Origin: Pseudomonas sessilinigenes
GTDB taxonomy: Bacteria > Pseudomonadota > Gammaproteobacteria > Pseudomonadales > Pseudomonadaceae
Assembly: GCF_003850565.1 (NCBI RefSeq)
Contig: NZ_CP027706.1
Location: forward strand, 6,771,001-6,835,000
Reading direction: 5' to 3'
DNA: 64,000 nt
The notes under the pieces: generated by a model
Seen by the model: the letters and a program-made list of their open reading frames with translations, nothing else
Told to the model about the DNA's origin: nothing
Database searches by the model: none
Part shown: in pieces, positions 20,247 to 29,799 of the stretch
Layout of the letters: each line of letters begins with the position of its first letter
Numbering within the stretch: position 1 is the first letter of the stretch
Translations under genes and position numbers: made by a program

Positions 20247-20268
20247 CGGGTTTGCCCGGGCAAACCCG
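20247..20268. repeat. Perfect 22-bp palindrome in the DUF2059/fumC divergent region
   Basis: Each half is CGGGTTTGCCC, and the second half is its exact reverse complement with no spacer. It lies 75 bases before the fumC ATG and 94 bases from the DUF2059 start. It could be a regulator site or form a cruciform or hairpin. A further CCCGG-rich copy follows nearby (20274-20300). Confidence 0.6.
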
Positions 20269-20343
20269 ACAAAACCCGGTCAAGGGAACCCGGGCCACGG
20301 ATCACGGCCTAAACTGGCCAGTCAGACTAGGAGGATCGCCACG

Positions 20344-21738
20344 ATGAATCGAATCGAAACTGACAGCCTGGGCCAGGTTGAAGTCCCGCAGGAAGCCTAC
20401 TGGGGCGCGCAGACCCAACGCTCGCTGGTCAACTTCGCCATTGGCAGCGAACGCATGCCACTCTCGGTGCTGCATGCCCTGGCCTTGATCAAGAAAGCCG
20501 CCGCCCGGGTCAACAACCGTAACGGCGATCTGCCCGCCGACATCGCCCGGCTGATCGAACAAGCCGCCGACGAAGTGCTGGCCGGCGAGCATGACGACCA
20601 GTTCCCGCTCGTGGTGTGGCAAACCGGCAGCGGCACCCAAAGCAACATGAATGTCAACGAGGTCCTGGCCGGACGGGCCAACGAACTGGCTGGCAACCCT
20701 CGCGGCGGCAAGACGCCAGTGCATCCCAACGACCACGTCAATCGCTCGCAGAGCTCCAACGACTGCTTCCCCACGGCAATGCACATCGCCGCGGCCCAGG
20801 CCGTGCAGTTCCAGTTGCTGCCGGCCATCACCGAGCTGTCCGGCGGCCTGGCCGAGCTGTCGGCAAGGCACATGAAGCTGGTGAAGACCGGGCGTACCCA
20901 CATGATGGATGCCACACCGATCACCTTCGGCCAGGAAGTCTCGGCGTTCATCGCCCAATTGAGCTACGCCGAACGTGCGATCCGCGCTGCCCTGCCGGCC
21001 ATTTGCGAACTGGCCCAGGGCGGGACCGCCGTGGGCACCGGACTCAACTCGCCCCACGGCTTCGGGGAAGCCATTGCCGCCGAACTGGCTGCTTTGTCTG
21101 GCCTGCCGTTCGTCACCGCGCCGAACAAGTTCGCGGCCCTGGCCGGCCATGAACCACTGACCACCCTGTCCGGCGCGCTCAAGACCCTGGCCGTGTGCCT
21201 GATGAAGATCGCCAACGACTTGCGCCTGCTGGGCTCGGGCCCCCGGGCCGGGCTGGCGGAAGTCAAGCTGCCGGCCAACGAGCCGGGCAGCTCGATCATG
21301 CCGGGCAAGGTCAACCCGACCCAGTGCGAAGCCCTGTCGATGCTGGCCTGCCAAGTGATGGGCAACGACACCACCATTGGTTTTGCCGCCAGCCAGGGCC
21401 ACCTGCAGTTGAACGTGTTCAAACCGGTGATCATCCACAACCTGCTGCAATCGATCCGCCTGCTGGCCGATGGCTGCAGCAACTTCCAGCACCACTGCAT
21501 TGCCGGCCTGGAACCCGATCCAGTGCAAATGGCCGCCCATCTGGAACGTGGCCTGATGCTGGTAACGGCGCTCAACACCCATATCGGCTACGACAAGGCC
21601 GCCGAGATCGCCAAGAAGGCCTATGCCGAAAACCTGACCCTGCGCGAAGCGGCCCTGGCACTGGGCTACCTGGACGATGCGCAGTTCGACGCCTGGGTTC
21701 GTCCGGAAAACATGCTGGAAGCCGGAAAACAGGGCTGA
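20344..21738 (+). CDS. fumC: Class II fumarate hydratase
   Basis: Iron-independent fumarase of the TCA cycle, expected as a homotetramer. The 464-residue product has [14 protein letters not shown] (about 98-111), [20 protein letters not shown] with the active-site region, and the superfamily signature [11 protein letters not shown] (about 318-328) with the catalytic Ser loop. AGGAGG lies a few bases upstream of ATG 20344. Because it is Fe-independent, such enzymes replace FumA under iron limitation or oxidative stress in pseudomonads. Orthologous neighbours suggest the fumC2 copy. Confidence 0.96.
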   Translation: MNRIETDSLGQVEVPQEAYWGAQTQRSLVNFAIGSERMPLSVLHALALIKKAAARVNNRNGDLPADIARLIEQAADEVLAGEHDDQFPLVVWQTGSGTQSNMNVNEVLAGRANELAGNPRGGKTPVHPNDHVNRSQSSNDCFPTAMHIAAAQAVQFQLLPAITELSGGLAELSARHMKLVKTGRTHMMDATPITFGQEVSAFIAQLSYAERAIRAALPAICELAQGGTAVGTGLNSPHGFGEAIAAELAALSGLPFVTAPNKFAALAGHEPLTTLSGALKTLAVCLMKIANDLRLLGSGPRAGLAEVKLPANEPGSSIMPGKVNPTQCEALSMLACQVMGNDTTIGFAASQGHLQLNVFKPVIIHNLLQSIRLLADGCSNFQHHCIAGLEPDPVQMAAHLERGLMLVTALNTHIGYDKAAEIAKKAYAENLTLREAALALGYLDDAQFDAWVRPENMLEAGKQG

Positions 21739-21747
21739 TACCGAAAG

Positions 21748-21775
21748 CGGGCGGTTGTCTGCACGAAACCGCCCG
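21748..21775. terminator. Bidirectional hairpin between fumC and the EamA gene
   Basis: Perfect 9-bp stem CGGGCGGTT (21748-21756) / AACCGCCCG (21767-21775) with a 10-base loop, placed 10 bases after the fumC stop and 6 bases from the convergent EamA stop. Confidence 0.7.
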
Positions 21776-21781
21776 TGATCG

Positions 21782-22741
21782 TCACCCGACGGCGCCGCGC
21801 CGACGCCGTGCCCGCAGCCCTTCGATCAGCGACGGCCCCAGGGCCGTCAACGCAGACCCCAGCACCACCAGCAGCGCACCGCCGTAACCCAGGCCGTTGA
21901 TCTGTTCCGCGTGCACGTACGCCGGCCACATCCAGGCCGCCCAGGCCACGGCGGCGAAGGTCACCAGCGGGGTGATGGCCAGGGTCGCGCTGACCCGCGA
22001 TGCCTCCCAATGGGCCAGGGCTTCGGCAAACGCGCCATAGGCCACCAGGGTATTGAGGCAGCAGGCCAGCAACAGCCAACCTTGCAATGGCGTCAGCGCC
22101 AGGACCTCCAACGGATGAACCCAGGGCGTGAGCAGCAAGGCGCAGGACAGGTAGATCACCATCATTACCTGCAACGAGTTCCACACACTCAACAGCTGCT
22201 TCTGGCCCAGGGCATAGAAGGTCCAGACCGCCGATGCCGCCAGCACGGTGAGCACGCCAGCGGTGTAGTCGCCCAGGGACGTCAGCAACTCGGCCAGGCG
22301 CTGGTTGAAGAACAACCCAAACCCCACCAGCAACACCAGCAGGCCCAGGCCCTGCCCCAGGCTGAAGCGCTCCTTGAACACCAGCACACTGGCGATCAGC
22401 AGCAAGATCGGCCCCATCTGCACCACCAGTTGCGCGGTGCCCGGGCTCAACAGGTTCAGGCCCATCAGGTACAGCACGTAGTTGCCCACCAGGCCGCCCA
22501 CAGCAAGTGGCACCAGCCAGGCGCCCCGCGGCCCGAGCCGTCGCCAGTCGGGCAAGCGCCGTACCGCCGCCAGGTAGATCAACAGGCACCCGCCGGACAC
22601 CAGCAAGCGAAACCAGGTCACCGTGACCGGGTCCATCGCTTGCAGCACTTGCTTGAGCTTGATGGGCAGGATGCCCCAGAGCACCGCGGTCACCAACGCG
22701 AGGAACAGGCCATAGGCCCAACGACCGGATGAAACGTGCAT
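21782..22741 (-). CDS. EamA/RarD-type drug/metabolite transporter
   Basis: About 319-residue inner-membrane permease with ten predicted transmembrane helices in two EamA repeats (first begins VLWGILPIKLKQVLQ; second about 150-290). A basic tail (LRARRRRG) follows. Substrate unknown; the family includes metabolite and chloramphenicol-resistance (RarD) carriers. I chose ATG 22741 (MHVSSGRWAYGLF), as the family starts close to the first helix; an ATG at 22774 would add 11 residues. No strong ribosome site is seen for either. Confidence 0.82.
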   Translation of the reverse strand: MHVSSGRWAYGLFLALVTAVLWGILPIKLKQVLQAMDPVTVTWFRLLVSGGCLLIYLAAVRRLPDWRRLGPRGAWLVPLAVGGLVGNYVLYLMGLNLLSPGTAQLVVQMGPILLLIASVLVFKERFSLGQGLGLLVLLVGFGLFFNQRLAELLTSLGDYTAGVLTVLAASAVWTFYALGQKQLLSVWNSLQVMMVIYLSCALLLTPWVHPLEVLALTPLQGWLLLACCLNTLVAYGAFAEALAHWEASRVSATLAITPLVTFAAVAWAAWMWPAYVHAEQINGLGYGGALLVVLGSALTALGPSLIEGLRARRRRGAVG

Positions 22742-22855
22742 GCCAACCCCACAAAACCTGCCAGCGACGGGCACATTCTAGGGCCGCAGCCCAGGGTGAC
22801 ACAGCAGCCGTGAGCGGCCGAGCGCAAACAGGACAGTCCAGGTCGCAAACACGCA

Positions 22856-22878
22856 AGCCGGCCCCATCGGAGCCGGCT
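22856..22878 (-). terminator. Hairpin downstream of the thiolase gene
   Basis: AGCCGGC (22856-22862) / GCCGGCT (22872-22878) with a 9-base loop, 18 bases after the thiolase stop on the minus strand. The following T-richness is modest, so strength is uncertain. Confidence 0.55.
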
Positions 22879-22896
22879 CGTATAGCGCCAATCAGC

Positions 22897-24081
22897 CTAG
22901 CGCACGGCCTCGAACAGCCCGGTAGCGCCCATGCCGCCACCCACGCACATGGTGACGATGCCGTAGCGCAGGTTGCGCCGCTGCAGCTCACGCACCAGGT
23001 GCCCGACCTGGCGCGAGCCGGTCATGCCATAGGGGTGGCCGATGGCGATCGAGCCGCCATTGACGTTGTAGCGGGCGTTGTCGATCTCCAGGCGCTCGCG
23101 GGCATACAGGCACTGGGAAGCGAAGGCCTCGTTGAGTTCCCACAAGTCGATGTCGGCGATGCTCAGGCCCTTGGCCTTGAGCAGCTTGGGTACCGAGAAC
23201 ACCGGGCCGATGCCCATCTCGTCCGGCTCGCAGCCAGCCACAGTGAAGCCACGGAAGAACGCCTTGGGCTTGAGCCCCAGGGCCAGCGCCCGCTCCAGGC
23301 TCATCACCAGGGTCATCGAGGCCCCATCGGACAACTGCGAGGAGTTGCCAGCGGTGACCGAACCATCCTCGGCAAACACCGGCTTGAGCGCCGCCAGGTT
23401 CTCCAGGGTGGTGTCCGGGCGGTTGCAGTCGTCGCGATCCACCACGCCATCGAGGATCTGCACCTGCCCGGTGTTCTTGTCCTCGACCTTGTACTTGACC
23501 GCCATCGGCACGATCTCGTCGTCGAACAGGCCGGCGGCCTGGGCCTGGGCGGTGCGCTGCTGGCTCTGCAGGGCGTAGCGGTCCTGGCTTTCACGGCTTA
23601 CGTTATAGCGTCGAGCCACCACCTCGGCGGTCTGGCCCATGGGGAAATAGATGCCTGGTACCTGCTCCTTGAGCAATGGATTGATCAGGTTCTCGGTATT
23701 GACGCTCTTCATGGTCAGGCTGATGGATTCCACCCCGCCGGCGACGATGATGTCGCTGCAGCCGGAGGCGATCTGGTTGGCGGCGATGGCGATCGCCTGC
23801 AACCCCGAGGAACAGAAACGGTTGAGGGTCATGCCCGCGGTGCCGGTGCCCAGGGCCGAAAGCACCGCGACGTTGCGCCCGATGTTGTAGCCCTGGGCGC
23901 CTTCGTTGGAGCCGGCGCCGACGATGCAATCCTCGACGCTGGCCGGGTCGATGCCAGTGCGCGCCAGCAGCGCATTGACACAATGGGCGGCCATGTCGTC
24001 CGGGCGGGTTTGGTTGAACTTGCCCCGGAAGGACTTGGCCAGGCCAGTCCGCACGCTGTCGACTATCACCACTTCACGCAT
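22897..24081 (-). CDS. Acetyl-CoA C-acyltransferase (thiolase)
   Basis: Thiolase of the degradative FadA-like type (394 residues): cleaves 3-ketoacyl-CoA or condenses acyl-CoAs. The acyl-accepting Cys is in NRFCSSGLQA (about 88), the active His in GGSIAIGHPYGMTGSR (about 350), and the second Cys in CVGGGMGA (about 380). ATG 24081 gives MREVVIVDSVRTGLAKS, a standard N-terminus. No fadB partner is adjacent, so it may act in a separate chain-length or amino-acid degradation route. Confidence 0.92.
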   Translation of the reverse strand: MREVVIVDSVRTGLAKSFRGKFNQTRPDDMAAHCVNALLARTGIDPASVEDCIVGAGSNEGAQGYNIGRNVAVLSALGTGTAGMTLNRFCSSGLQAIAIAANQIASGCSDIIVAGGVESISLTMKSVNTENLINPLLKEQVPGIYFPMGQTAEVVARRYNVSRESQDRYALQSQQRTAQAQAAGLFDDEIVPMAVKYKVEDKNTGQVQILDGVVDRDDCNRPDTTLENLAALKPVFAEDGSVTAGNSSQLSDGASMTLVMSLERALALGLKPKAFFRGFTVAGCEPDEMGIGPVFSVPKLLKAKGLSIADIDLWELNEAFASQCLYARERLEIDNARYNVNGGSIAIGHPYGMTGSRQVGHLVRELQRRNLRYGIVTMCVGGGMGATGLFEAVR

Positions 24082-24127
24082 GACGCTCTCCTTGTTGTTG
24101 CCAGCTCAAGAGCGTCGAGCATAGATC

Positions 24128-24145
24128 CGCGGCCAACAGGCCGCG
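24128..24145 (-). terminator. Hairpin between pap and thiolase genes
   Basis: CGCGGCC (24128-24134), loop AACA, GGCCGCG (24139-24145), in the 99 bases between the pap stop and the thiolase start on the minus strand. It lacks a clear T-run. Confidence 0.5.
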
Positions 24146-24180
24146 ACGATCATTCATTAGCCGTATGCGCGGCCATCGAC

Positions 24181-25695
24181 CTACTTCTTGTGCTTCTTGT
24201 CGTGCCGCTCGCTGCGCTCGAAGGCCTCTTCCAGCGCCCGGTTGAGGGTACGCAGGACCTTGACCCGGGCCCAGCGCTTGTCGTTGGCCTCTACCAGGGT
24301 CCAGGGCGCCACTTCGGTACTGGTGCGGTCGACCATATCGCCCACCGCAGTACGGTAGTCATCCCACTTGTCACGGTTGCGCCAGTCGTCCTCGGTGATC
24401 TTGAAGCGCTTGAAGGGGATCTCTTCGCGCTCCTGGAAACGCTCCAGCTGGGTGTCCTTGTCGATGGCCAGCCAAAACTTCACCACGATCACCCGGGCAT
24501 CGGCCAACTGCTCCTCGAAGTCGTTGATCTCGCTGTAGGCCCGCAGCCAGTCGGCCGGACTGCAGAAGCCCTCGACCCGCTCCACCAGCACCCGGCCGTA
24601 CCAGGAACGGTCGAAGATGGTGAACTTGCCCCGGGCCGGGATCTGCCGCCAGAAACGCCAGAGGTAAGGCTGCGCACGCTCGTCTTCGGACGGCGCGGCA
24701 ATCGGCACGATGCTGTACTGGCGCGGGTCCAGCGCCGCCGCCACCCGGCGGATGGCGCCGCCCTTGCCCGCCGCATCATTGCCCTCGAACACCGCCACCA
24801 GGGCGTGCTTGCGCATGCGTTTGTCGCGCAACAGGCCGGCCAGGCGCGCCTGTTCGGTAATCAGTTGCTCTTCGTAGTCGTCCTTGTCCAGGTGCTGGGT
24901 CATGTCCAGGCTGTCCAGCAGGCTCAGCTGATCCACCGAGAGTGGCAACGGCGCGGCATTGACCTGGGCCGGCTTGAGCGGCATGCGGGCCAGGGCGCTC
25001 TGCAATCCCTCCAGGAGAATCCGTCCCACGGTGAGGCTGCGGTAATGCGGGTCGACACCCTCGATCACATGCCAGGGCGCATAGTCGCGACTGGTGCGGC
25101 GCAACACCCGCTCGCCATACTTGACGAACTTGTCGTAGGTCTCCGATTGCTGCCAGTCCAGCGGGCTGATGCGCCAGCTGTGCAGCGGGTCTTCCTGCAA
25201 GGCCTTGAGCCGGGCCTTCATCTGTTTTTTGGACAGGTGGAACCAGAACTTGAAGATCAATGCGCCCTCATCGCAAAGCATCTTCTCCAGGCGTTCGGCA
25301 GCATTGATCGCCTGGTCCAGGCGCGGGTCCTTGATCTCTCCATGCACCCGCCCCTGGAGCATCTGGCTGTACCAGTTGCCGAAGAACACCCCCATGCGGC
25401 CCTTGGCCGGGAGCATCCGCCAATAGCGCCAGGCCGGTGGCCGCGACAGCTCCTCGTCGGTCTGCTGGTCGAAAGTACGCACCTCGATCAGGCGCGGGTC
25501 CATCCATTCGTTGAGCAGCTTGACCGTCTCGCCCTTGCCCGCTCCTTCCACGCCATTGATCAACACGATCACCGGGAACCTGGCCTTCTGGCGCAACTCG
25601 AACTGCGCCTCCAGCAAAGCTTCGCGCAAGGCCGGCACTTCGGCGTCGTAGGTTTCCTTGTCGATGGCGTGACCGATTTCAGCGGATTCGAACAT
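24181..25695 (-). CDS. pap: Polyphosphate:AMP phosphotransferase (two PPK2 domains)
   Basis: Class II PPK2 enzyme that phosphorylates AMP to ADP with polyphosphate. The 504-residue protein has two tandem PPK2 domains. The first carries the P-loop GVEGAGKGE (about 49-57), the second GNDAAGKGG (about 307-315) with RSWYGRVLVERVEGF as lid/Walker B-like region. In characterised two-domain enzymes the C-terminal half is the catalytic one. The tail is basic (RHDKKHKK). It is divergent from mnmC with 147 bases between starts. Confidence 0.92.
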   Translation of the reverse strand: MFESAEIGHAIDKETYDAEVPALREALLEAQFELRQKARFPVIVLINGVEGAGKGETVKLLNEWMDPRLIEVRTFDQQTDEELSRPPAWRYWRMLPAKGRMGVFFGNWYSQMLQGRVHGEIKDPRLDQAINAAERLEKMLCDEGALIFKFWFHLSKKQMKARLKALQEDPLHSWRISPLDWQQSETYDKFVKYGERVLRRTSRDYAPWHVIEGVDPHYRSLTVGRILLEGLQSALARMPLKPAQVNAAPLPLSVDQLSLLDSLDMTQHLDKDDYEEQLITEQARLAGLLRDKRMRKHALVAVFEGNDAAGKGGAIRRVAAALDPRQYSIVPIAAPSEDERAQPYLWRFWRQIPARGKFTIFDRSWYGRVLVERVEGFCSPADWLRAYSEINDFEEQLADARVIVVKFWLAIDKDTQLERFQEREEIPFKRFKITEDDWRNRDKWDDYRTAVGDMVDRTSTEVAPWTLVEANDKRWARVKVLRTLNRALEEAFERSERHDKKHKK

Positions 25696-25842
25696 GGGTG
25701 GCTCCCTTCCAAGAATTTTCCAAGACTAGCGGATGGCCCCAGGCCAGGGAAAACAAATCTCCGAGCACCAACGCCTTGCCATGGATCAAGCGCCAACCCG
25801 GTGATCGGCTAGAATGGCCGCCTTGCGCCACACGAGCCGAAC

Positions 25843-27819
25843 ATGACAGCAGAACTGCCCCACGCCCAGCTCGACTGGGACGACCAAGGACGCCCGCGTT
25901 CGCGGGTCTTCGACGATGTGTATTTCTCCACCGATTCGGGCCTGGATGAAACCCGCCACGTCTTCATCGAACAGAACCGCCTGGGTGAACGCTTCGCCGC
26001 CCTGGCCGCCGGCCAGCGCTTCGTCATCGGCGAGACCGGCTTCGGCACCGGGCTGAACTTCCTCTGCGCCTGGCAACTGTTCCGGCAACAAGCGCCGGCC
26101 GGCGCGCGCCTGCATTTCGTCAGCGTCGAGAAATACCCCCTGAGCCACGCCGACCTGCAACGGGCCCTGGCCCTGTGGCCGGAACTGGCCGAGCTGGCGC
26201 AGCCGCTGCTGGGGCAGTACCAGGCGATCCACGGCGGTTTCCAACGCCTGGTGCTGGACGCAGGCAGGGTCACGCTGACCCTGCTGATCGGCGATGCCCT
26301 GGAGCAACTGCCGCAACTGGACGCCCAGGTGGACGCCTGGTTCCTCGACGGTTTCGCCCCCTCGAAAAACCCCGAGATGTGGACACCCGAGCTGTTCGCC
26401 GAACTGGCTCGCCTGGCCGCACCGGGCGCAAGCATCAGCACCTTCACCAGCACCGGCTGGGTGCGGCGCCTGTTGAACGCCGCCGGCTTCAAGATGAAGC
26501 GCACCCCGGGCATCGGTCATAAATGGGAAGTGCTGCGCGGTGAGTTCCTTGGCTGGCCCGAAGAAACTCCCGCTCCGGTAGCAGCCAAGCCCTGGTTCGC
26601 CCGCCCACCGCTACAAGGCAAGACCGCCCTGGTGATCGGCGGCGGCTTGGCGGGTTGCTCCAGTGCCGCCAGCCTGGCCGCCCGTGGTTGGCAGGTTCAA
26701 CTGCTCGAGCGCCATGGGCAACTGGCCCAAGAGGCCTCGGGCAATCCCCAGGGCGTGCTCTACCTCAAGCTGTCGGCCCACGGCACGGCGCTGTCGCAGA
26801 TGATCCTCAGCGGCTTCGGCTATACCCGCCGCCAGCTGGAGCACCTGCAACGAGGCCTGGACTGGGACGGCTGCGGCGTCCTGCAACTGGCGTTCAACGC
26901 CAAGGAAGCCGAGCGCCAGGCACAACTGGCCACGGCCTTTGCCCACGACTTGCTGCATATCCTGGACCAGGAGCAAGCCCAGGCCCGGGCCGGCATTGGC
27001 CTGGAACACGGCGGGCTGTTCTTCCCTGAAGGGGGCTGGGTCCATCCGCCGGCGCTGTGCCAATGGCAAGCCGGGCATTCAGGCATCCAGGTCCTGACCC
27101 ATCGACAGGTGCTGGAACTGCGCCGGGTCGACCAGCAGTGGCAGGCCTGGGACGGCGAACAGCTACTGGCCAGCGCTGCCGTGGTGATCCTCGCCGGCGC
27201 CGCCGAGATCAAGCAGTTTCCCCCCAGCGCCGAGTTGCCCCTCAAGCGCATCCGTGGGCAGATCACCCGCCTGCCGCAAACGGCGCGCAGCCAGGCCCTG
27301 GCCACGGTGGTCTGCGCCGAAGGCTATGTCGCCCCGCCCCGGCTGGGGGAGCACACCCTGGGCGCCAGCTTCGACTTCAACAGCCAGGACCTGGCCCCGA
27401 CCACCGCCGAGCACGCGGGCAACCTGGAGATGCTGCGGGAGATCTCCAACGATCTGCTGCAACGCCTGGACGCCGAGCACCTGCCCCTGGAAGACCTGCA
27501 AGGCCGTGCGGCCTTTCGCTGCACCAGCCCGGACTACCTGCCCATCGTCGGTCCGCTGGCGGATGCCGCCGCCTTTGCCCACACCTATGCCGCCCTGGGC
27601 CGGGACGCCCGCCAGGTACCGGACCTGCCCTGCCCCTGGCTCGAAGGCCTGTACATCAACAGTGGCCATGGCTCACGTGGCTTGATCACCGCACCGCTGT
27701 CGGGGGAGCTACTGGCCGCCTGGCTGGAAAACGAGCCCCTGCCACTGCCCAGGAGCGTGGCCGAGGCTTGCCATCCGAACCGCTTCGCCCTGCGCCGGTT
27801 GATTCGCGGCAAGCCCTGA
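25843..27819 (+). CDS. mnmC: Bifunctional tRNA mnm5s2U biosynthesis protein MnmC
   Basis: Performs the last two steps of mnm5(s2)U34 modification. The N-terminal methyltransferase domain (about 1-240) has GETGFGTGLNF and WFLDGFAPSKNPEMW; the C-terminal FAD-dependent oxidase domain (about 262-650) begins VIGGGLAGCSSAASLA with its GxGxxG dinucleotide-binding loop and ends with SGHGSRGLITAPLSGELLAA. At 658 residues it matches the fused enterobacterial/pseudomonad form. It stands alone, divergent from pap. Confidence 0.96.
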   Translation: MTAELPHAQLDWDDQGRPRSRVFDDVYFSTDSGLDETRHVFIEQNRLGERFAALAAGQRFVIGETGFGTGLNFLCAWQLFRQQAPAGARLHFVSVEKYPLSHADLQRALALWPELAELAQPLLGQYQAIHGGFQRLVLDAGRVTLTLLIGDALEQLPQLDAQVDAWFLDGFAPSKNPEMWTPELFAELARLAAPGASISTFTSTGWVRRLLNAAGFKMKRTPGIGHKWEVLRGEFLGWPEETPAPVAAKPWFARPPLQGKTALVIGGGLAGCSSAASLAARGWQVQLLERHGQLAQEASGNPQGVLYLKLSAHGTALSQMILSGFGYTRRQLEHLQRGLDWDGCGVLQLAFNAKEAERQAQLATAFAHDLLHILDQEQAQARAGIGLEHGGLFFPEGGWVHPPALCQWQAGHSGIQVLTHRQVLELRRVDQQWQAWDGEQLLASAAVVILAGAAEIKQFPPSAELPLKRIRGQITRLPQTARSQALATVVCAEGYVAPPRLGEHTLGASFDFNSQDLAPTTAEHAGNLEMLREISNDLLQRLDAEHLPLEDLQGRAAFRCTSPDYLPIVGPLADAAAFAHTYAALGRDARQVPDLPCPWLEGLYINSGHGSRGLITAPLSGELLAAWLENEPLPLPRSVAEACHPNRFALRRLIRGKP

Positions 27820-27874
27820 AACAGAGCCTCTGCAACCGCATACCCGAGGCGCAGCCTGCTCCTTCCCTGCCCTA

Positions 27875-27891
27875 CCCCGGCCCGTCCGGGG
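27875..27891 (+). terminator. Hairpin after mnmC
   Basis: CCCCGG (27875-27880), loop CCCGT, CCGGGG (27886-27891), 55 bases after the mnmC stop and about 130 before asnO. No T-run, so a weak terminator at best. Confidence 0.4.
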
Positions 27892-28023
27892 TTGGACAGG
27901 ACCTGGCGCTTATAACCCATCGATCTAAAACTCCCGAGTTATGCACAGGTCAGTTTCCTGGTAGCCGTCATTTTGGCGGCGACGGATTGACTCTTCCCCA
28001 ACGGAAAAAACCGGTAAGGACTT

Positions 28024-29796
28024 ATGTGCGGATTAGCTGGAGAACTACGTTTCGATCACCAACCTGCCGACCTTGCGGCAATTGAACGCATCACCCACCA
28101 CCTCGCCCCCCGCGGCCCCGACGCCTGGGGCTTCCACAGCCAGGGCCCGATCGCCCTGGGCCATCGCCGCCTGAAGATCATGGACCTGTCGGACGGCTCG
28201 GCGCAGCCCATGGTCGACAACCAACTGGGCCTGTCCCTGGCCTTCAATGGCGCGATCTACAACTACCCCGAGCTGCGCGCCGAACTGGAAGCCAAGGGTT
28301 ATGCCTTTCATTCGGGGGGCGACACCGAAGTACTGCTCAAGGGCTACCACGCCTGGGGCGCCGAGCTGCTACCCAAGCTCAACGGCATGTTCGCCTTCGC
28401 CATCTGGGAGCGCGACAGCAAGCGCCTGTTCCTGGCCCGCGATCGCCTGGGGGTCAAGCCCCTGTACCTATCGCGCACCGGCCAGCGCCTGCGTTTCGCC
28501 TCGACCCTGCCGGCACTGCTCAAGGGCGGCGACATCGATCCGCTGCTCGATCCGGTCGCCCTCAACCACTACCTGAACTTCCATGCCGTGGTCCCAGCCC
28601 CCAGGACGTTGCTGGCCGGCATCGAGAAACTGCCGCCAGCCACCTGGATGCGCATCGAGGCCGATGGCCGCAGCGAGCAGCAGACCTGGTGGACCCTCGC
28701 CTACGGCCCGGCCGCCGACGAAACCCGGCTGACCCTGGAAGACTGGCGCGACCGGGTGCTGGACAGCACCCGTGAAGCGGTGGCCATCCGCCAACGGGCG
28801 GCGGTGGACGTCGGCGTGCTGCTGTCCGGCGGCGTCGACTCCAGCCTGCTGGTGGGCCTGCTGCGCGAAGTCGGGGTGGACGAGCTGTCGACCTTCTCCA
28901 TCGGATTCCAGGATGCCGGCGGCGAACGGGGCGACGAGTTCCAGTATTCCGACCTGATCGCCCGGCACTACGGCACCCGCCATCACCAACTGCGCATCGC
29001 CGAGCACGAGATCATCGAGCAGTTGCCGGCGGCGTTTCGCGCCATGAGCGAGCCGATGGTCAGCCACGACTGCATCGCCTTCTATTTGCTGTCCCGGGAA
29101 GTGGCCAAGCACTGCAAGGTGGTGCAGAGCGGCCAGGGTGCCGACGAGTTGTTCGCCGGCTACCACTGGTATCCGCAGGTGGACGGCGCCAGCGACCCGT
29201 ACGCTGCCTACCGCGATGCCTTCTTCGACCGCAGCTACGACGACTACGCCGCCACCGTGCAACCGCAGTGGCTGACCGCCAACGATGCCGCCGGTGATTT
29301 CGTCCGCGAACATTTTGCCCGGCCCGGGGCCGAGGCCGCCGTGGACAAGGCCCTGCGCCTGGACAGCACGGTGATGCTGGTGGACGACCCGGTCAAGCGC
29401 GTGGACAACATGACCATGGCCTGGGGCCTGGAGGCCCGCACGCCATTTCTCGACTATCGCCTGGTGGAACTCTCGGCCCGGGTCCCGGCGCGCTTCAAGC
29501 TGCCAGACGGCGGCAAGCAGGTACTCAAGGAGGCCGCGCGGCTGGTGATTCCCAGCGAGGTCATCGATCGCAAGAAAGGCTACTTCCCGGTACCGGGGCT
29601 CAAGCACCTGGAGGGCAAGACCCTGGACTGGGTCCGCGAACTGCTGCTGGACCCGAGCCAGGACCGCGGCCTGTTCAATCCGGCGATGCTCGACCGCCTG
29701 CTGACCGATCCCAGGGGCCAGCTGACGCCGTTGCACGGCTCCAAGCTGTGGCAACTGGCGGCGTTGAACCTGTGGCTCAGTGAACAAGGAATCTGA
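28024..29796 (+). CDS. asnO: N-acetylglutaminylglutamine amidotransferase (asparagine-synthase-like)
   Basis: Amidates the C-terminal carboxyl of N-acetylglutaminylglutamine to make the osmolyte NAGGN. The 590-residue protein is asparagine-synthase-like: class II glutaminase with the nucleophile Cys2 (MCGLAGELR), GDTEVLL and RDRLGVKPLY, then the synthetase domain with P-loop LSGGVDSS (about 268-275). AAGGA lies close upstream of ATG 28024. The family name comes from the invariant neighbours: the GNAT/ATP-grasp gene starts four bases after the stop, and an M42 peptidase follows. The 204-base upstream gap should hold an osmotic-stress promoter; I could not identify it. Confidence 0.93.
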   Translation: MCGLAGELRFDHQPADLAAIERITHHLAPRGPDAWGFHSQGPIALGHRRLKIMDLSDGSAQPMVDNQLGLSLAFNGAIYNYPELRAELEAKGYAFHSGGDTEVLLKGYHAWGAELLPKLNGMFAFAIWERDSKRLFLARDRLGVKPLYLSRTGQRLRFASTLPALLKGGDIDPLLDPVALNHYLNFHAVVPAPRTLLAGIEKLPPATWMRIEADGRSEQQTWWTLAYGPAADETRLTLEDWRDRVLDSTREAVAIRQRAAVDVGVLLSGGVDSSLLVGLLREVGVDELSTFSIGFQDAGGERGDEFQYSDLIARHYGTRHHQLRIAEHEIIEQLPAAFRAMSEPMVSHDCIAFYLLSREVAKHCKVVQSGQGADELFAGYHWYPQVDGASDPYAAYRDAFFDRSYDDYAATVQPQWLTANDAAGDFVREHFARPGAEAAVDKALRLDSTVMLVDDPVKRVDNMTMAWGLEARTPFLDYRLVELSARVPARFKLPDGGKQVLKEAARLVIPSEVIDRKKGYFPVPGLKHLEGKTLDWVRELLLDPSQDRGLFNPAMLDRLLTDPRGQLTPLHGSKLWQLAALNLWLSEQGI

Positions 29797-29799
29797 CCG

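Noticed and set aside
22729..25812. Very long plus-strand open frame (over 1000 codons) across the thiolase and pap genes
   Set aside because: It is antisense to two genes with clear family motifs and has His/Gln/Leu-rich shadow composition typical of GC-rich opposite frames.
27920..28023. Possible AlgU- or RpoS-type promoter before the NAGGN cluster
   Set aside because: Osmotic control is expected, but the best matches (AAACTC-N16-TCAGT) are too weak to annotate.
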